Source of the DNA: Sulfitobacter sp.
GTDB taxonomy: Bacteria; Pseudomonadota; Alphaproteobacteria; Rhodobacterales; Rhodobacteraceae
Reading direction: 5' to 3'
Assembly: GCA_024636405.1 (NCBI GenBank)
Contig: JAGXHC010000171.1
Coordinates: 1-17,596, forward strand
DNA length: 17,596 bases
Shown here: positions 1 to 6,657 of the stretch, piece after piece
Layout of the letters: each line of letters opens with the position of its first letter
Numbering within the stretch: the first letter of the stretch is position 1
The notes under the pieces: generated by a model
The model's input: the letters and a program-made list of their open reading frames with translations, nothing else
What the model was told of the DNA's origin: nothing
Database searches by the model: none
Translations under genes and position numbers: made by a program

Positions 1-59
1 CCTTCCTCAATGTATCGCTTAAACCGCGCCCGAAGTGCGTCTGGCAAAGGTGCTGACAT
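1..59 (-). CDS. N-terminus of probable IS630-type transposase (partial, runs off window)
   Basis: An ATG at 59-57 opens a frame that runs off the left edge after 19 codons, reading MSAPLPDALRARFKRYIEE. A purine-rich AGAGGA lies about 7 bases upstream as a ribosome binding site. The opening resembles the N-termini of IS630-family transposases common in Rhodobacterales, which begin with a short helix before a helix-turn-helix domain. The identification rests on this short stretch and on the neighbouring broken transporter gene, so it is an inference. The catalytic DDE region would lie outside the window. It could be another small helix-turn-helix protein. Confidence 0.5.
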   Translation of the reverse strand, partial: MSAPLPDALRARFKRYIEE

Positions 60-139
60 GATCCATCCTCTCACATCAGATGAATCACAAAATCATGCAG
101 GTGGGTATCCCCGCGATTCAGGTTTCGGGCGGGACGCTT
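1..139 (-). mobile_element. Probable end of an IS630-like insertion sequence
   Basis: The DMT transporter reading frame at 142-310 loses its family character after about residue 56 and enters unrelated codons that stop at 71. The switch occurs close to a TA dinucleotide at 140-141, and IS630/Tc1-type elements insert at and duplicate TA. The sequence from about 139 leftwards would then be the element end, containing its non-coding terminus and the start of the transposase. The other end and its inverted repeat lie outside the window, so the boundary is inferred. Confidence 0.4.
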
Positions 140-310
140 TAGCGCCCCGATAGCCACCGTCCAGATCAGTCCCAGTGTCCCACCGATGGCAAAACAGACC
201 GTGTTCAGCAGCAGCGGAGGAGTGGGCGCGGAGCCGACAGTAAAAAGTGCCAGTAACGACCAAAGCAGCACGGCGATGAAGCCAACCGCAGTGGCGCGCG
301 GGCGGGTCAT
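71..310 (-). pseudogene. 5' remnant of a DMT/EamA-family transporter, truncated
   Basis: The 79-residue frame starts at an ATG (310-308) with AAGG about 6 bases upstream. Residues 1-56 look like the beginning of an EamA/DMT inner-membrane exporter: a first hydrophobic helix around residues 8-26 containing AVLLWSLLAL, then a second around 33-55 containing LNTVCFAIGGTLGLIW. Full-length members have about ten membrane helices in roughly 290 residues. Here the frame changes to hydrophilic sequence (ALKRPARNLNRG) and stops at 71-73. The last 20 or so residues are probably encoded by the inserted element. The rest of the gene should lie beyond that element, left of the window. The product is very unlikely to be a working transporter. 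Confidence 0.65.
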
Positions 311-527
311 GGAAGCCTTAACGTCATGTTGTCCGCGAAACGCAGAACGAGCGGTCGGTCGCTATCGCATCGGAATAAGGACGGCATCAAAGATTGGCAG
401 ATGGTCATCACTCACAAATACAGTTCAATCGCAGGCAGAGACAGTCTTGACCTTCATGGACGTGGGATGGCGCATTTGCACATCCGCATTTCAGCGCAGC
501 AGCCTTCATAGCCGGTAAGATGCAAAA

Positions 528-552
528 TGCCGACGCAAAGGATGCGTCGGCA
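528..552 (-). terminator. Rho-independent terminator of the phbAB operon
   Basis: GCCGACGCA at 529-537 pairs perfectly with TGCGTCGGC at 543-551 around a five-base loop, and one further T-A pair (528/552) closes the stem. Read on the minus strand, the stem is followed by ATTTTGCA, a short U tract. It lies 26 bases after the phbB stop codon. No gene is visible between it and the transporter remnant at 310. Confidence 0.75.
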
Positions 553-577
553 ATTATCGTATTGTAGATGGGGTATT

Positions 578-1300
578 TCAGACGAAAAACTGTGCCCCGT
601 TGGCCGAAATGGTCGATCCGTTAATAAAGCCTGCGTCATCGGACACAAGGAACACAACGGCGCGTGCGATCTCTTCCGGCTCACCCAGACGTCCGGCGGG
701 AATTTGGGCAATGATGCTCTCGCGTACCTTTTCCGGGACCGCCATCACCATTTCCGTGCCGATGTAGCCCGGACAAACGGCGTTTGCGGTGATGCCTGCG
801 CGCGCACCTTCTTGTGCCAGTGACTTTATGATGCCCAGATCGCCAGCCTTGGTCGCGGCATAGTTGACTTGGGCGAATTGCCCCTTCTGGCCGTTGATCG
901 ATGAGATCACGACGATGCGCCCGAACTTGCGTTCACGCATGCCGGGCCAGATCGGATGAATAGTGTTGAAAACGCCGTTCAGATTGGTGTCGATGACTTC
1001 TTTCCACTGTTCAGGGGTCATTTTGTGAAATGGTGCGTCACGGGTGATGCCGGCGTTGGCGATTACGACTTCGACAGGACCAAGGTCTGATTCGACCTGC
1101 TCAATCCCTGCCTTGGATTCTTCGTAACTTGCGACGTTCCATTTGTAGGTCTTGATCCCGGTGCTTTCGGTGAATTTCGATGCGGCCTCGTCATTGCCGG
1201 CATAGGTGGCCGCGACGGTATACCCTTCAGCTTTCAATGCGGTGGAAATGGCGGCACCGATGCCACGGCTTCCTCCGGTGACTAATGCGACTCGTGACAT
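578..1300 (-). CDS. phbB: Acetoacetyl-CoA reductase (NADPH-dependent SDR), PhbB
   Basis: A 240-residue short-chain dehydrogenase, the usual length for PhbB/PhaB. It reduces acetoacetyl-CoA to (R)-3-hydroxybutyryl-CoA, the monomer for polyhydroxybutyrate, in the cytoplasm. Visible motifs are the cofactor glycine motif TGGSRGIG (8-15), NAG (82-84), and the active site Ser134, Tyr147, Lys151 in SSINGQKG and NYAATK. The C-terminal ISANGAQFF matches PhbB better than FabG. The ATG at 1300-1298 is chosen because GGGAGGAG lies just upstream; an in-frame TTG directly before it would add one residue. It sits 75 bases after phbA in the same direction, as in a phbAB operon. A FabG-like role is possible, but the thiolase neighbour argues for PhbB. 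Confidence 0.93.
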   Translation of the reverse strand: MSRVALVTGGSRGIGAAISTALKAEGYTVAATYAGNDEAASKFTESTGIKTYKWNVASYEESKAGIEQVESDLGPVEVVIANAGITRDAPFHKMTPEQWKEVIDTNLNGVFNTIHPIWPGMRERKFGRIVVISSINGQKGQFAQVNYAATKAGDLGIIKSLAQEGARAGITANAVCPGYIGTEMVMAVPEKVRESIIAQIPAGRLGEPEEIARAVVFLVSDDAGFINGSTISANGAQFFV

Positions 1301-1344
1301 CAATGCTCCTCCCTCAAGGTAACGTTATTGCGAGTGTTTGTATC

Positions 1345-1367
1345 GGCGCGCAATTATATTGCGCGCC
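1345..1367. repeat. Perfect inverted repeat in the phbA-phbB gap
   Basis: GGCGCGCAAT (1345-1354) and ATTGCGCGCC (1358-1367) are exact complements around a three-base spacer, giving a very stable RNA hairpin between phbA and phbB. On the minus strand it is followed by GATACAAACACTCGC with no U tract, so a full terminator is unlikely. It may set the relative amounts or stability of the two messages. Confidence 0.7.
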
Positions 1368-1375
1368 CAATCTTT

Positions 1376-2551
1376 TTACGGGCGCTCGAGGCACATGGCA
1401 ACACCCATACCGCCGCCAATGCACAAAGTAGCGAGACCTTTTTTGGCACCGCGCCGCTGCATTTCGAACAGCAGCGTGTTAAGTATGCGCGCCCCGGATG
1501 CACCGATGGGGTGGCCGATGGCGATGGCACCGCCGTTGACGTTGACGATGGATGGGTCCCACCCCATGTCCTTGTTCACGGCACAGGCCTGAGCTGCGAA
1601 GGCTTCGTTGGCTTCTACCAGATCAAGATCTTCGGCCTTCCAGCCAGCTTTTTCCAGCGCCTTGCGTGACGCGTAAATCGGCCCAACACCCATGATTGAC
1701 GGATCTACGCCCGCCGTGGCGTAGGAGGCGATCCGCGCGAGCGGTGTGATGCCTCGCTTTTCGGCTTCTTGCGCAGACATCAAAAGGGCTCCAGCCGCGC
1801 CATCGTTAAGGCCGGAGGCATTGGCAGCGGTGACCGATCCGTCCTTTGTGAACGCCGGGCGCAGTTTTTGCATCGCTTCCATAGTGGCGCCGTGTCGGAT
1901 GTATTCGTCCTGATCCACAACCACGTCACCTTTGCGACCCTTGACTGTGTAGGCTACGATTTCGTCGTTGAATTTACCGGCCTTCTGCGCGGCTTCGGCT
2001 TTGTTCTGTGAACCGACAGCGAATTCATCTTGCTGGTCGCGGCTGATCTGCCACTTCTCAGCGACGTTTTCGGCGGTCTGGCCCATATGATAGCCGTTGA
2101 AGGCATCCCAAAGGCCGTCCCGGTTCATGGTATCAATGAATTGCAGGTCACCCATCTTTTGCCCGGCGCGCAGATTTTGCGCGTGGGGGCTCATTGTCAT
2201 GTTTTCCTGACCGCCTGCCGCGACAATCGACGCATCGCCAAGCTGAATATGCTGCGCCGCCAACGCCACCGCACGCAGACCGGAGCCGCAGACCTGATTG
2301 ATCGACCACGCGGCCGCTTCTTGCGGCAGCCCGGCATTGATGTGGGCCTGGCGTGCGGGGTTCTGGCCCTGCGCCGCGGTCAGGACCTGTCCGAGGATTG
2401 TCTCTGACACCTCGGACGGGTCGATGCCTGCACGCGATACGATCTCACGCAACACGGCAGCGCCCAGATCATGGGCCGGGACGTTGGAAAATGCTCCGCC
2501 GAAACTGCCCACAGGGGTGCGCGCGGCGGATGCGATGACAACATTGGTCAT
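1376..2551 (-). CDS. phbA: Acetyl-CoA acetyltransferase (beta-ketothiolase), PhbA
   Basis: A 391-residue biosynthetic thiolase of full family length. It condenses two acetyl-CoA to acetoacetyl-CoA, the first step of polyhydroxybutyrate synthesis; it may also act in the ethylmalonyl-CoA route, which uses the same substrate. The nucleophilic cysteine is Cys88 in NQVCGSG, and the C-terminal acid/base pair is His347 in [10 protein letters not shown] and Cys377 in CIGGGMG. NEAFAAQ is the third typical motif. AAAGGA lies about 10 bases before the ATG. It is first in the operon, followed by phbB. The PHA synthase and phasin genes are not in the window. Confidence 0.95.
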   Translation of the reverse strand: MTNVVIASAARTPVGSFGGAFSNVPAHDLGAAVLREIVSRAGIDPSEVSETILGQVLTAAQGQNPARQAHINAGLPQEAAAWSINQVCGSGLRAVALAAQHIQLGDASIVAAGGQENMTMSPHAQNLRAGQKMGDLQFIDTMNRDGLWDAFNGYHMGQTAENVAEKWQISRDQQDEFAVGSQNKAEAAQKAGKFNDEIVAYTVKGRKGDVVVDQDEYIRHGATMEAMQKLRPAFTKDGSVTAANASGLNDGAAGALLMSAQEAEKRGITPLARIASYATAGVDPSIMGVGPIYASRKALEKAGWKAEDLDLVEANEAFAAQACAVNKDMGWDPSIVNVNGGAIAIGHPIGASGARILNTLLFEMQRRGAKKGLATLCIGGGMGVAMCLERP

Positions 2552-2590
2552 GGGATATGGTCCTTTACCTTATTGGCAAGGGGCTATCGG

Positions 2591-2599
2591 TTGCGGTGC
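2591..2599. promoter_or_regulatory. Candidate PhaR-type TGC-N3-GCA site upstream of phbA
   Basis: TGCGGTGCA sits about 40 bases upstream of the phbA start. PhaR, the PHB-responsive repressor studied in Paracoccus denitrificans, is known to bind TGC-rich inverted sites of the form TGC-N3/4-GCA. A nine-base match is weak by itself and could be chance. The operon promoter is not clear; TTGCTG and TATGTC with 17-base spacing on the minus strand around 2645-2673 is a poor candidate. Confidence 0.25.
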
Positions 2600-2710
2600 A
2601 GGCCACGTGGGGCCGAACGCGACTCCCCCGCCTTCTGAGGAAAGACATATCTCACGGGCGGAGACGCAGCAACCGATGTACGGCTGTCGATGGAATCCTT
2701 TGCGAACGGC

Positions 2711-2734
2711 GGCTGAGGCCCAAATGGCTCAGCC
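2711..2734 (-). other. Stem-loop overlapping the stop of the EAL gene
   Basis: GGCTGAG (2711-2717) pairs with CTCAGCC (2728-2734), and further G-C pairs form if one base is bulged. The hairpin includes the TGA stop at 2729-2731. No U tract follows on the minus strand, so termination here is uncertain; the structure may only protect the transcript end. Confidence 0.3.
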
Positions 2735-3610
2735 TGCTGCGTGGGCGGGTGTGTTATGCATCCACGTCGGCCGCGTCGTGGGTGCTTCGAAATGAAAGCC
2801 TTGCAGGCAATCCACACCCATCCGGGTCAAAAGGCCCGCATCTTCGGCGTTTTCGACCGAGGTGGCGACTGTCAGCATGTCAAAGTGCCCCGCGACAGAG
2901 ATCAGCGCCGCCGTCAACGCGCGGTTGTCCGGATTGGTGGCAATACCGCGGACAAACTGGCCGTCGATCTTTAGAATATCGAAATAGAAGTCCCTGAAAT
3001 AGCGCAGTGCAGCATGGCCAGACCCAAAATCATCCATGGCAAAACAGACACCATGCGGCTGCAAATCATCCATGAAGTTCGCCACCAATTCCGGCACCAG
3101 CATGGCCGAACTTTCGCTGATTTCCAAAATCAGGCGATCGCCGATGCTGCCGTCCCGGCCCAGCCATCGGCGCAGCATGGTGTGCCATGCCTTGTACCCG
3201 ATTGACCGGGCGGACATGTTGATCGACAGGCGCAATCCGCGGTTGTCATGCAGCGCTGATAATCCGGCGCGCAAAGCAAGCACATCAATTTCCCGCCCGA
3301 TTTCAGTGCCCTCAATGGCGGTCATGAAATCGCGCGCGGGGATCACACGGCCCGTGGCGTCCATCACGCGGATCAATCCTTCGTGGAAGGCAACGCGAGA
3401 CTGGTCAGCGGCGTGCATCACTGGCTGAAACGCCAGCAGGGTCTGCTTGTGCGCGATTGCATCGCTTACCATGGAAAGCGTGTTTTCGTCGCGCTGGACG
3501 ACGGCATGGTTGAGCGGGCTTTCCCCGCCCGGTTCGATATCTGCAAAACGGCGTTTCATTTGGCTGCCTACGTGGCTAGTGTTTCGTGATGCGTGAGTTT
3601 GCAGCGCCAT
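2729..3610 (-). CDS. EAL-domain protein, probably degenerate (c-di-GMP signalling family)
   Basis: 293 residues, a stand-alone EAL domain with no GGDEF, PAS or membrane segment visible. EAL proteins hydrolyse or bind cyclic di-GMP. The signature Glu-Ala-Leu is EGL (77-79). Asn131 (LSINMS), Glu163 (LEISES), Asp193-Asp194 (DDFGSG), Lys214 (LKID) and Gln270 (LQGF) are kept. The usual AEGVE motif reads ATSVE (249-253), so its first Glu is Thr. The metal site is therefore mostly present but one motif is altered, and activity is doubtful. The ATG at 3610 has a weak AAGAAG upstream; Met18 (position 3559) opening MKRRFADIEPG is an alternative start. It is divergent from tag with 84 bases between. Confidence 0.85.
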   Translation of the reverse strand: MALQTHASRNTSHVGSQMKRRFADIEPGGESPLNHAVVQRDENTLSMVSDAIAHKQTLLAFQPVMHAADQSRVAFHEGLIRVMDATGRVIPARDFMTAIEGTEIGREIDVLALRAGLSALHDNRGLRLSINMSARSIGYKAWHTMLRRWLGRDGSIGDRLILEISESSAMLVPELVANFMDDLQPHGVCFAMDDFGSGHAALRYFRDFYFDILKIDGQFVRGIATNPDNRALTAALISVAGHFDMLTVATSVENAEDAGLLTRMGVDCLQGFHFEAPTTRPTWMHNTPAHAAG

Positions 3611-3694
3611 GTCATAATGACTTCTTAATCTGACGATTTTGCATCAATTGTATTTAACGCGCGGATGTCGCGGGCCAGTGCTGAAAGGAACACG

Positions 3695-4264
3695 ATGCAG
3701 CGGTGTGGCTGGGCGGGGCCCGAACAAATCTATGAAAATTATCATGACACTGAATGGGGCGTGCCTGAAAACGGCAGTCGGGCGTTGTGGGAAAAGCTGG
3801 TGTTGGATGGATTTCAGGCCGGGCTTAGCTGGCTCACGATCCTGAAGAAACGCGAAAACTTCCGCGCTGCTTTTGCTGGGTTTGATCCACATGTGATCGC
3901 CGATTGGGGCGCAGAAGATGTGAACCGGCTGTTGGCTGACCCCGGTATCATCCGGCACCGCGGCAAGATCGAGGCGACAATCACCAACGCGCGTGCATGG
4001 CAAAAGGTTGAGGCGCAGGGCGGGTTTGATGCATTCATGTGGCGCTACGTTGACGGTGCGCCCTTGCAGAACCGGTTTGCTACACAGGCCGAGGTGCCGC
4101 CCAAGACTGCGCTGTCTGAACAGGTGTCGAAGGATTTGAAAAAGGCGGGGTTCAAATTCTGTGGGCCGACAATTGTATATGCATGGATGGAAGCTTGCGG
4201 ACTGGTGAACGATCATATTGTGACCTGCCACCGGCATGAAGTCTGTGCCGGGATGCACAGGTAA
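3695..4264 (+). CDS. tag: DNA-3-methyladenine glycosylase I
   Basis: 189 residues, the length of E. coli Tag. It removes 3-methyladenine from alkylated DNA as the first step of base excision repair. The N-terminus MQRCGWAG and the core QAGLSW, LKKRENFR and GIIRHRGKI are typical. The zinc ligands are all present: Cys4, His17, and His174/Cys178 in NDHIVTC. The base-recognition Glu38 of E. coli Tag is Asp38 here (LDGFQAG), a conservative change. The start at 3695 is chosen because it gives the standard N-terminus and has AAAGGAA 4-5 bases upstream; an in-frame ATG at 3665 would add ten atypical residues. It appears monocistronic. Confidence 0.95.
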   Translation: MQRCGWAGPEQIYENYHDTEWGVPENGSRALWEKLVLDGFQAGLSWLTILKKRENFRAAFAGFDPHVIADWGAEDVNRLLADPGIIRHRGKIEATITNARAWQKVEAQGGFDAFMWRYVDGAPLQNRFATQAEVPPKTALSEQVSKDLKKAGFKFCGPTIVYAWMEACGLVNDHIVTCHRHEVCAGMHR

Positions 4265-4275
4265 GCAACCAGAGG

Positions 4276-4290
4276 GGCGCGAACAGCGCC
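4276..4290 (+). terminator. Weak stem-loop after tag
   Basis: GGCGC (4276-4280) pairs with GCGCC (4286-4290) around GAACA, 12 bases after the tag stop. The first T-run (ATTTTGG) begins only about 9 bases later, so this is a weak terminator candidate at best. Confidence 0.3.
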
Positions 4291-4345
4291 AGAGCTGGAT
4301 TTTGGCCCGGATTGGTGCGGGCAATCACCCTTACGACTTTGCCCG

Positions 4346-4373
4346 TTGACTCCCCCCATCACACCCGTATAAG
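4346..4373 (+). promoter_or_regulatory. Sigma-70 type promoter for rpsD
   Basis: TTGACT (4346-4351) and TATAAG (4368-4373) are separated by 16 bases, a good housekeeping promoter. Transcription would begin near 4380, giving a leader of about 100 bases before rpsD. Confidence 0.6.
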
Positions 4374-4396
4374 CGCCTCTTCATTGGTGTTGGTGG

Positions 4397-4474
4397 CCCC
4401 TGCGAGGGGATGCCTGTCGGGCGCAAGCCAGAGGACAACGCCCTTTAACGCCCTGTCGAGGGCACTATAAAGGA
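4397..4474 (+). promoter_or_regulatory. Structured rpsD mRNA leader with tandem hairpins
   Basis: Three small hairpins can be drawn: CCCCT/AGGGG (4397-4401/4405-4409), GCC/GGC (4412-4414/4420-4422), and GCCCT/AGGGC (4450-4454/4459-4463) with a GTCG loop. The last ends only a few bases before the ribosome binding site AAGGAG (4470-4474). The octamer AACGCCCT occurs twice (from 4437 and from 4447), allowing alternative pairing with GGGCG at 4419-4423. Ribosomal protein S4 regulates its own message in other bacteria, so this could be an autoregulatory site. That is inference from position and pairing only. Confidence 0.4.
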
Positions 4475-4482
4475 GAACAGCC

Positions 4483-5103
4483 GTGACCAAACGCACGTCT
4501 GCCAAGCACAAACTAGACCGCCGCATGGGCGAAAACATCTGGGGCCGTCCGAAATCCCCGGTGAACCGCCGCGAATACGGTCCCGGCCAGCACGGTCAGC
4601 GCCGTAAGGGCAAAATTTCCGACTTCGGTATCCAGCTGCGCGCCAAGCAGAAGCTCAAGGGCTACTATGGCGACCTGACCGAAAAGCAGTTCCGCCGCAT
4701 CTATGGCGAAGCCGAGCGGGTTAAGGGCGACACCGGTGAGAACCTGATCGGTCTGCTGGAACGCCGTCTGGACGCGGTTGTGTACCGTGCCAAATTCGTC
4801 GCCACGGTTTTTGCCGCGCGCCAGTTCGTGAACCACGGCCATGTCCGTGTGAACGGAAATAAAGTGAACATTCCTTCTTACCGTGTGAAGGAAGGTGACG
4901 TTATCGAGGTTCGCGACCAGTCCAAGCAGATGGTGGCGCTTTTGGAAGCGACACAATTGGCCGAGCGTGATGTGCCTGATTACATCGACGCCGATCACTC
5001 CAAGATGACGGCGACATTCGTGCGCACGCCGCAGTTGGGCGATGTGCCTTATCCGGTGATGATGGAACCGAACCTCGTGGTCGAATTCTACGCCAAAAAC
5101 TAA
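4483..5103 (+). CDS. rpsD: 30S ribosomal protein S4
   Basis: 206 residues, full length for uS4, a primary 16S rRNA-binding protein that nucleates 30S assembly. The N-terminal region [23 protein letters not shown] and YGPGQHG is the alphaproteobacterial form without a zinc-binding cysteine cluster. The S4 RNA-binding domain covers about residues 95-158 ([31 protein letters not shown]). The start is GTG with AAGGAGAA 7-8 bases upstream. The gene stands alone between its own promoter and terminator rather than within the rpsM-rpsK-rpoA operon of E. coli, as is usual in alphaproteobacteria. Confidence 0.98.
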   Translation: MTKRTSAKHKLDRRMGENIWGRPKSPVNRREYGPGQHGQRRKGKISDFGIQLRAKQKLKGYYGDLTEKQFRRIYGEAERVKGDTGENLIGLLERRLDAVVYRAKFVATVFAARQFVNHGHVRVNGNKVNIPSYRVKEGDVIEVRDQSKQMVALLEATQLAERDVPDYIDADHSKMTATFVRTPQLGDVPYPVMMEPNLVVEFYAKN

Positions 5104-5129
5104 GCAGGGCTTTGTTGTCTGCTGCATCG

Positions 5130-5155
5130 GGCCGCTCCTTTTGGGGCGGCCTTTT
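5130..5155 (+). terminator. Rho-independent terminator of rpsD
   Basis: GGCCGCTCC (5130-5138) pairs with GGGGCGGCC (5143-5151), nine pairs including one G-T wobble, around a TTTT loop and followed by TTTT (5152-5155). It starts 26 bases after the rpsD stop. On the minus strand no T-run follows, so it serves rpsD only. Confidence 0.88.
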
Positions 5156-5208
5156 GCATGGGGTCGCTAGGTTTTGTGTATCCACAAATGAAGACGGCGG
5201 CGAAGGGA

Positions 5209-6657
5209 TCAGGCGTTCAGCAGCCCGGCAACGGCAGCCAGATCGTCGCGGAACAGCGCGGTGGCGTCATCTTGCGCAATGGCATCGGGAATGCGCAAAA
5301 GATAAGCTGGATGAACGGTCACGAACACCGGGCCATATGCCGTCTTCTCCAGCTGTCCGCGTCGCGCAAGGATGCCGCCACGTTTGCCGGTAAGGGTTTC
5401 GGCAGCCGTGCCACCCATCGACAGGATCAGCATTGGTTTGATAATCGCAACCTCACGGTCAATCCACCAGCGGGCGTGTTCGATGTCGTTGCTGTTCGGT
5501 GATTGGTGAATGCGCCGCTTGCCACGGGGCGTGAATTTAAAGCGTTTGACGGCATTGGTCACGTAAGATTCTGACCGCTGTAACCCTGCGTCCGCTGCAA
5601 TCCGGTCAAAAAGCTGACCTGCTGGACCAACGAAGGGGCGCCCTTCGCGGTCTTCTATGTCGCCGGGCTGTTCGCCTACGATCATCAGCTTGGCATCCTG
5701 CGGCCCTTCGCCCATCACAATTCGGCCATATCCCGGCGTTGTTATGTGGCTGTCTTTTTCGGCGCGTGCTCTCAGGTCGTCCAGCGTCATTGACAACGCA
5801 ACTCGGGGCGCGGCCAGCGGTTGCGTGTGGGCATCGTGCAGGCGTTCCAGAATGCGTGTGGCGCGGATCGGCGGTAGGGTCGGCGCAGCCTCCGCCATGG
5901 CGCGGGCGCGGGTCTCGGCCTGAGCGATCAAGCCGGGTATGTGTTGCGCCTCCGGCAGGTTTTTCCAATATTTGCGCGGCATTTCGGATGTCATCGCCTG
6001 AACCTTGAGGCGCGCGGGATTGAAGATATTACAGAAATACGTCCCCCAAAGATCCTCAGCCGCGTCATCAGGCAGATCCGGTTTGCGCTGGCCGGGGCCG
6101 AACGTAAGCGTGCCTGCGTCCCAGCGCGCGGTGACGTCCGGTGTGACGATCATCCAGTCCATGTCCCCGAAACGGCGGGAAAAAAAGGGCGCGGTTGGTT
6201 CTACCGTGTGGTGGGTCGGTTCAAACCATGCCGCAAACTGCCGGCGATTTCCGCCCGCGTCGAGATCCCGAAACCGAACGAAAGCTTTCATCTTGTGCGC
6301 GCAGCGGCGTACGCCCTTTTCCATCAGGCGCAGGTGCGCAAGCGCAGGATCACCCCGGTCCGACATAAGAGTGGGCTCTGTGCGCAGCCGCCAAAGCAGC
6401 GCATAGAGCCGAGCAAACCGTTCCGGGTCCGCATGCCAAACCACAGTCTGGGCAAGTCCGATGAAGGATTTAGGCACGGTCAAATTGTGCGCAGGAGGGA
6501 CAGGAGCGGGGTCATTGCTGCCAAAAAGGTCGGTTTGCGGCGTAGCGTCGTAGTGCCACAGGATGTCGTGCGGCGCCGTGCCGGAAGCCAAGAAACCGCG
6601 CGCGGCATCGCGCCAAGCAGACCAGGTCCCGATACGGGGCAGGGCGACCGTCTGCAT
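5209..6657 (-). CDS. udgX: DUF4130-UdgX fusion: uracil-DNA glycosylase-family protein
   Basis: 482 residues in two parts. Residues about 1-270 are a DUF4130 domain of unknown function (HKMKAFVRFR at 121-130, FFSRRFGDMDWMI around 158-170). Residues about 325-480 are a family 4-like uracil-DNA glycosylase fold: GEQPGD (328-333), GRPFVGPAG, YVTNAVKRFKF, the insert KRRIH (380-384) and HPAYLLR (449-455). KRRIH is the hallmark of UdgX, which in Mycobacterium smegmatis becomes covalently bound through this histidine to the site where it removed uracil. His384 is the expected reactive residue. The ATG overlaps the upstream radical SAM stop (TGATG), implying translational coupling. The DUF4130 role and any need for the radical SAM partner are unknown. 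Confidence 0.92.
   Translation of the reverse strand: MQTVALPRIGTWSAWRDAARGFLASGTAPHDILWHYDATPQTDLFGSNDPAPVPPAHNLTVPKSFIGLAQTVVWHADPERFARLYALLWRLRTEPTLMSDRGDPALAHLRLMEKGVRRCAHKMKAFVRFRDLDAGGNRRQFAAWFEPTHHTVEPTAPFFSRRFGDMDWMIVTPDVTARWDAGTLTFGPGQRKPDLPDDAAEDLWGTYFCNIFNPARLKVQAMTSEMPRKYWKNLPEAQHIPGLIAQAETRARAMAEAAPTLPPIRATRILERLHDAHTQPLAAPRVALSMTLDDLRARAEKDSHITTPGYGRIVMGEGPQDAKLMIVGEQPGDIEDREGRPFVGPAGQLFDRIAADAGLQRSESYVTNAVKRFKFTPRGKRRIHQSPNSNDIEHARWWIDREVAIIKPMLILSMGGTAAETLTGKRGGILARRGQLEKTAYGPVFVTVHPAYLLRIPDAIAQDDATALFRDDLAAVAGLLNA

Noticed and set aside
2711..2734. Rho-independent terminator after the EAL gene
   Set aside because: The stem is good, but the following minus-strand sequence GCCGTTCGC has no U tract; it is kept only as a stem-loop.
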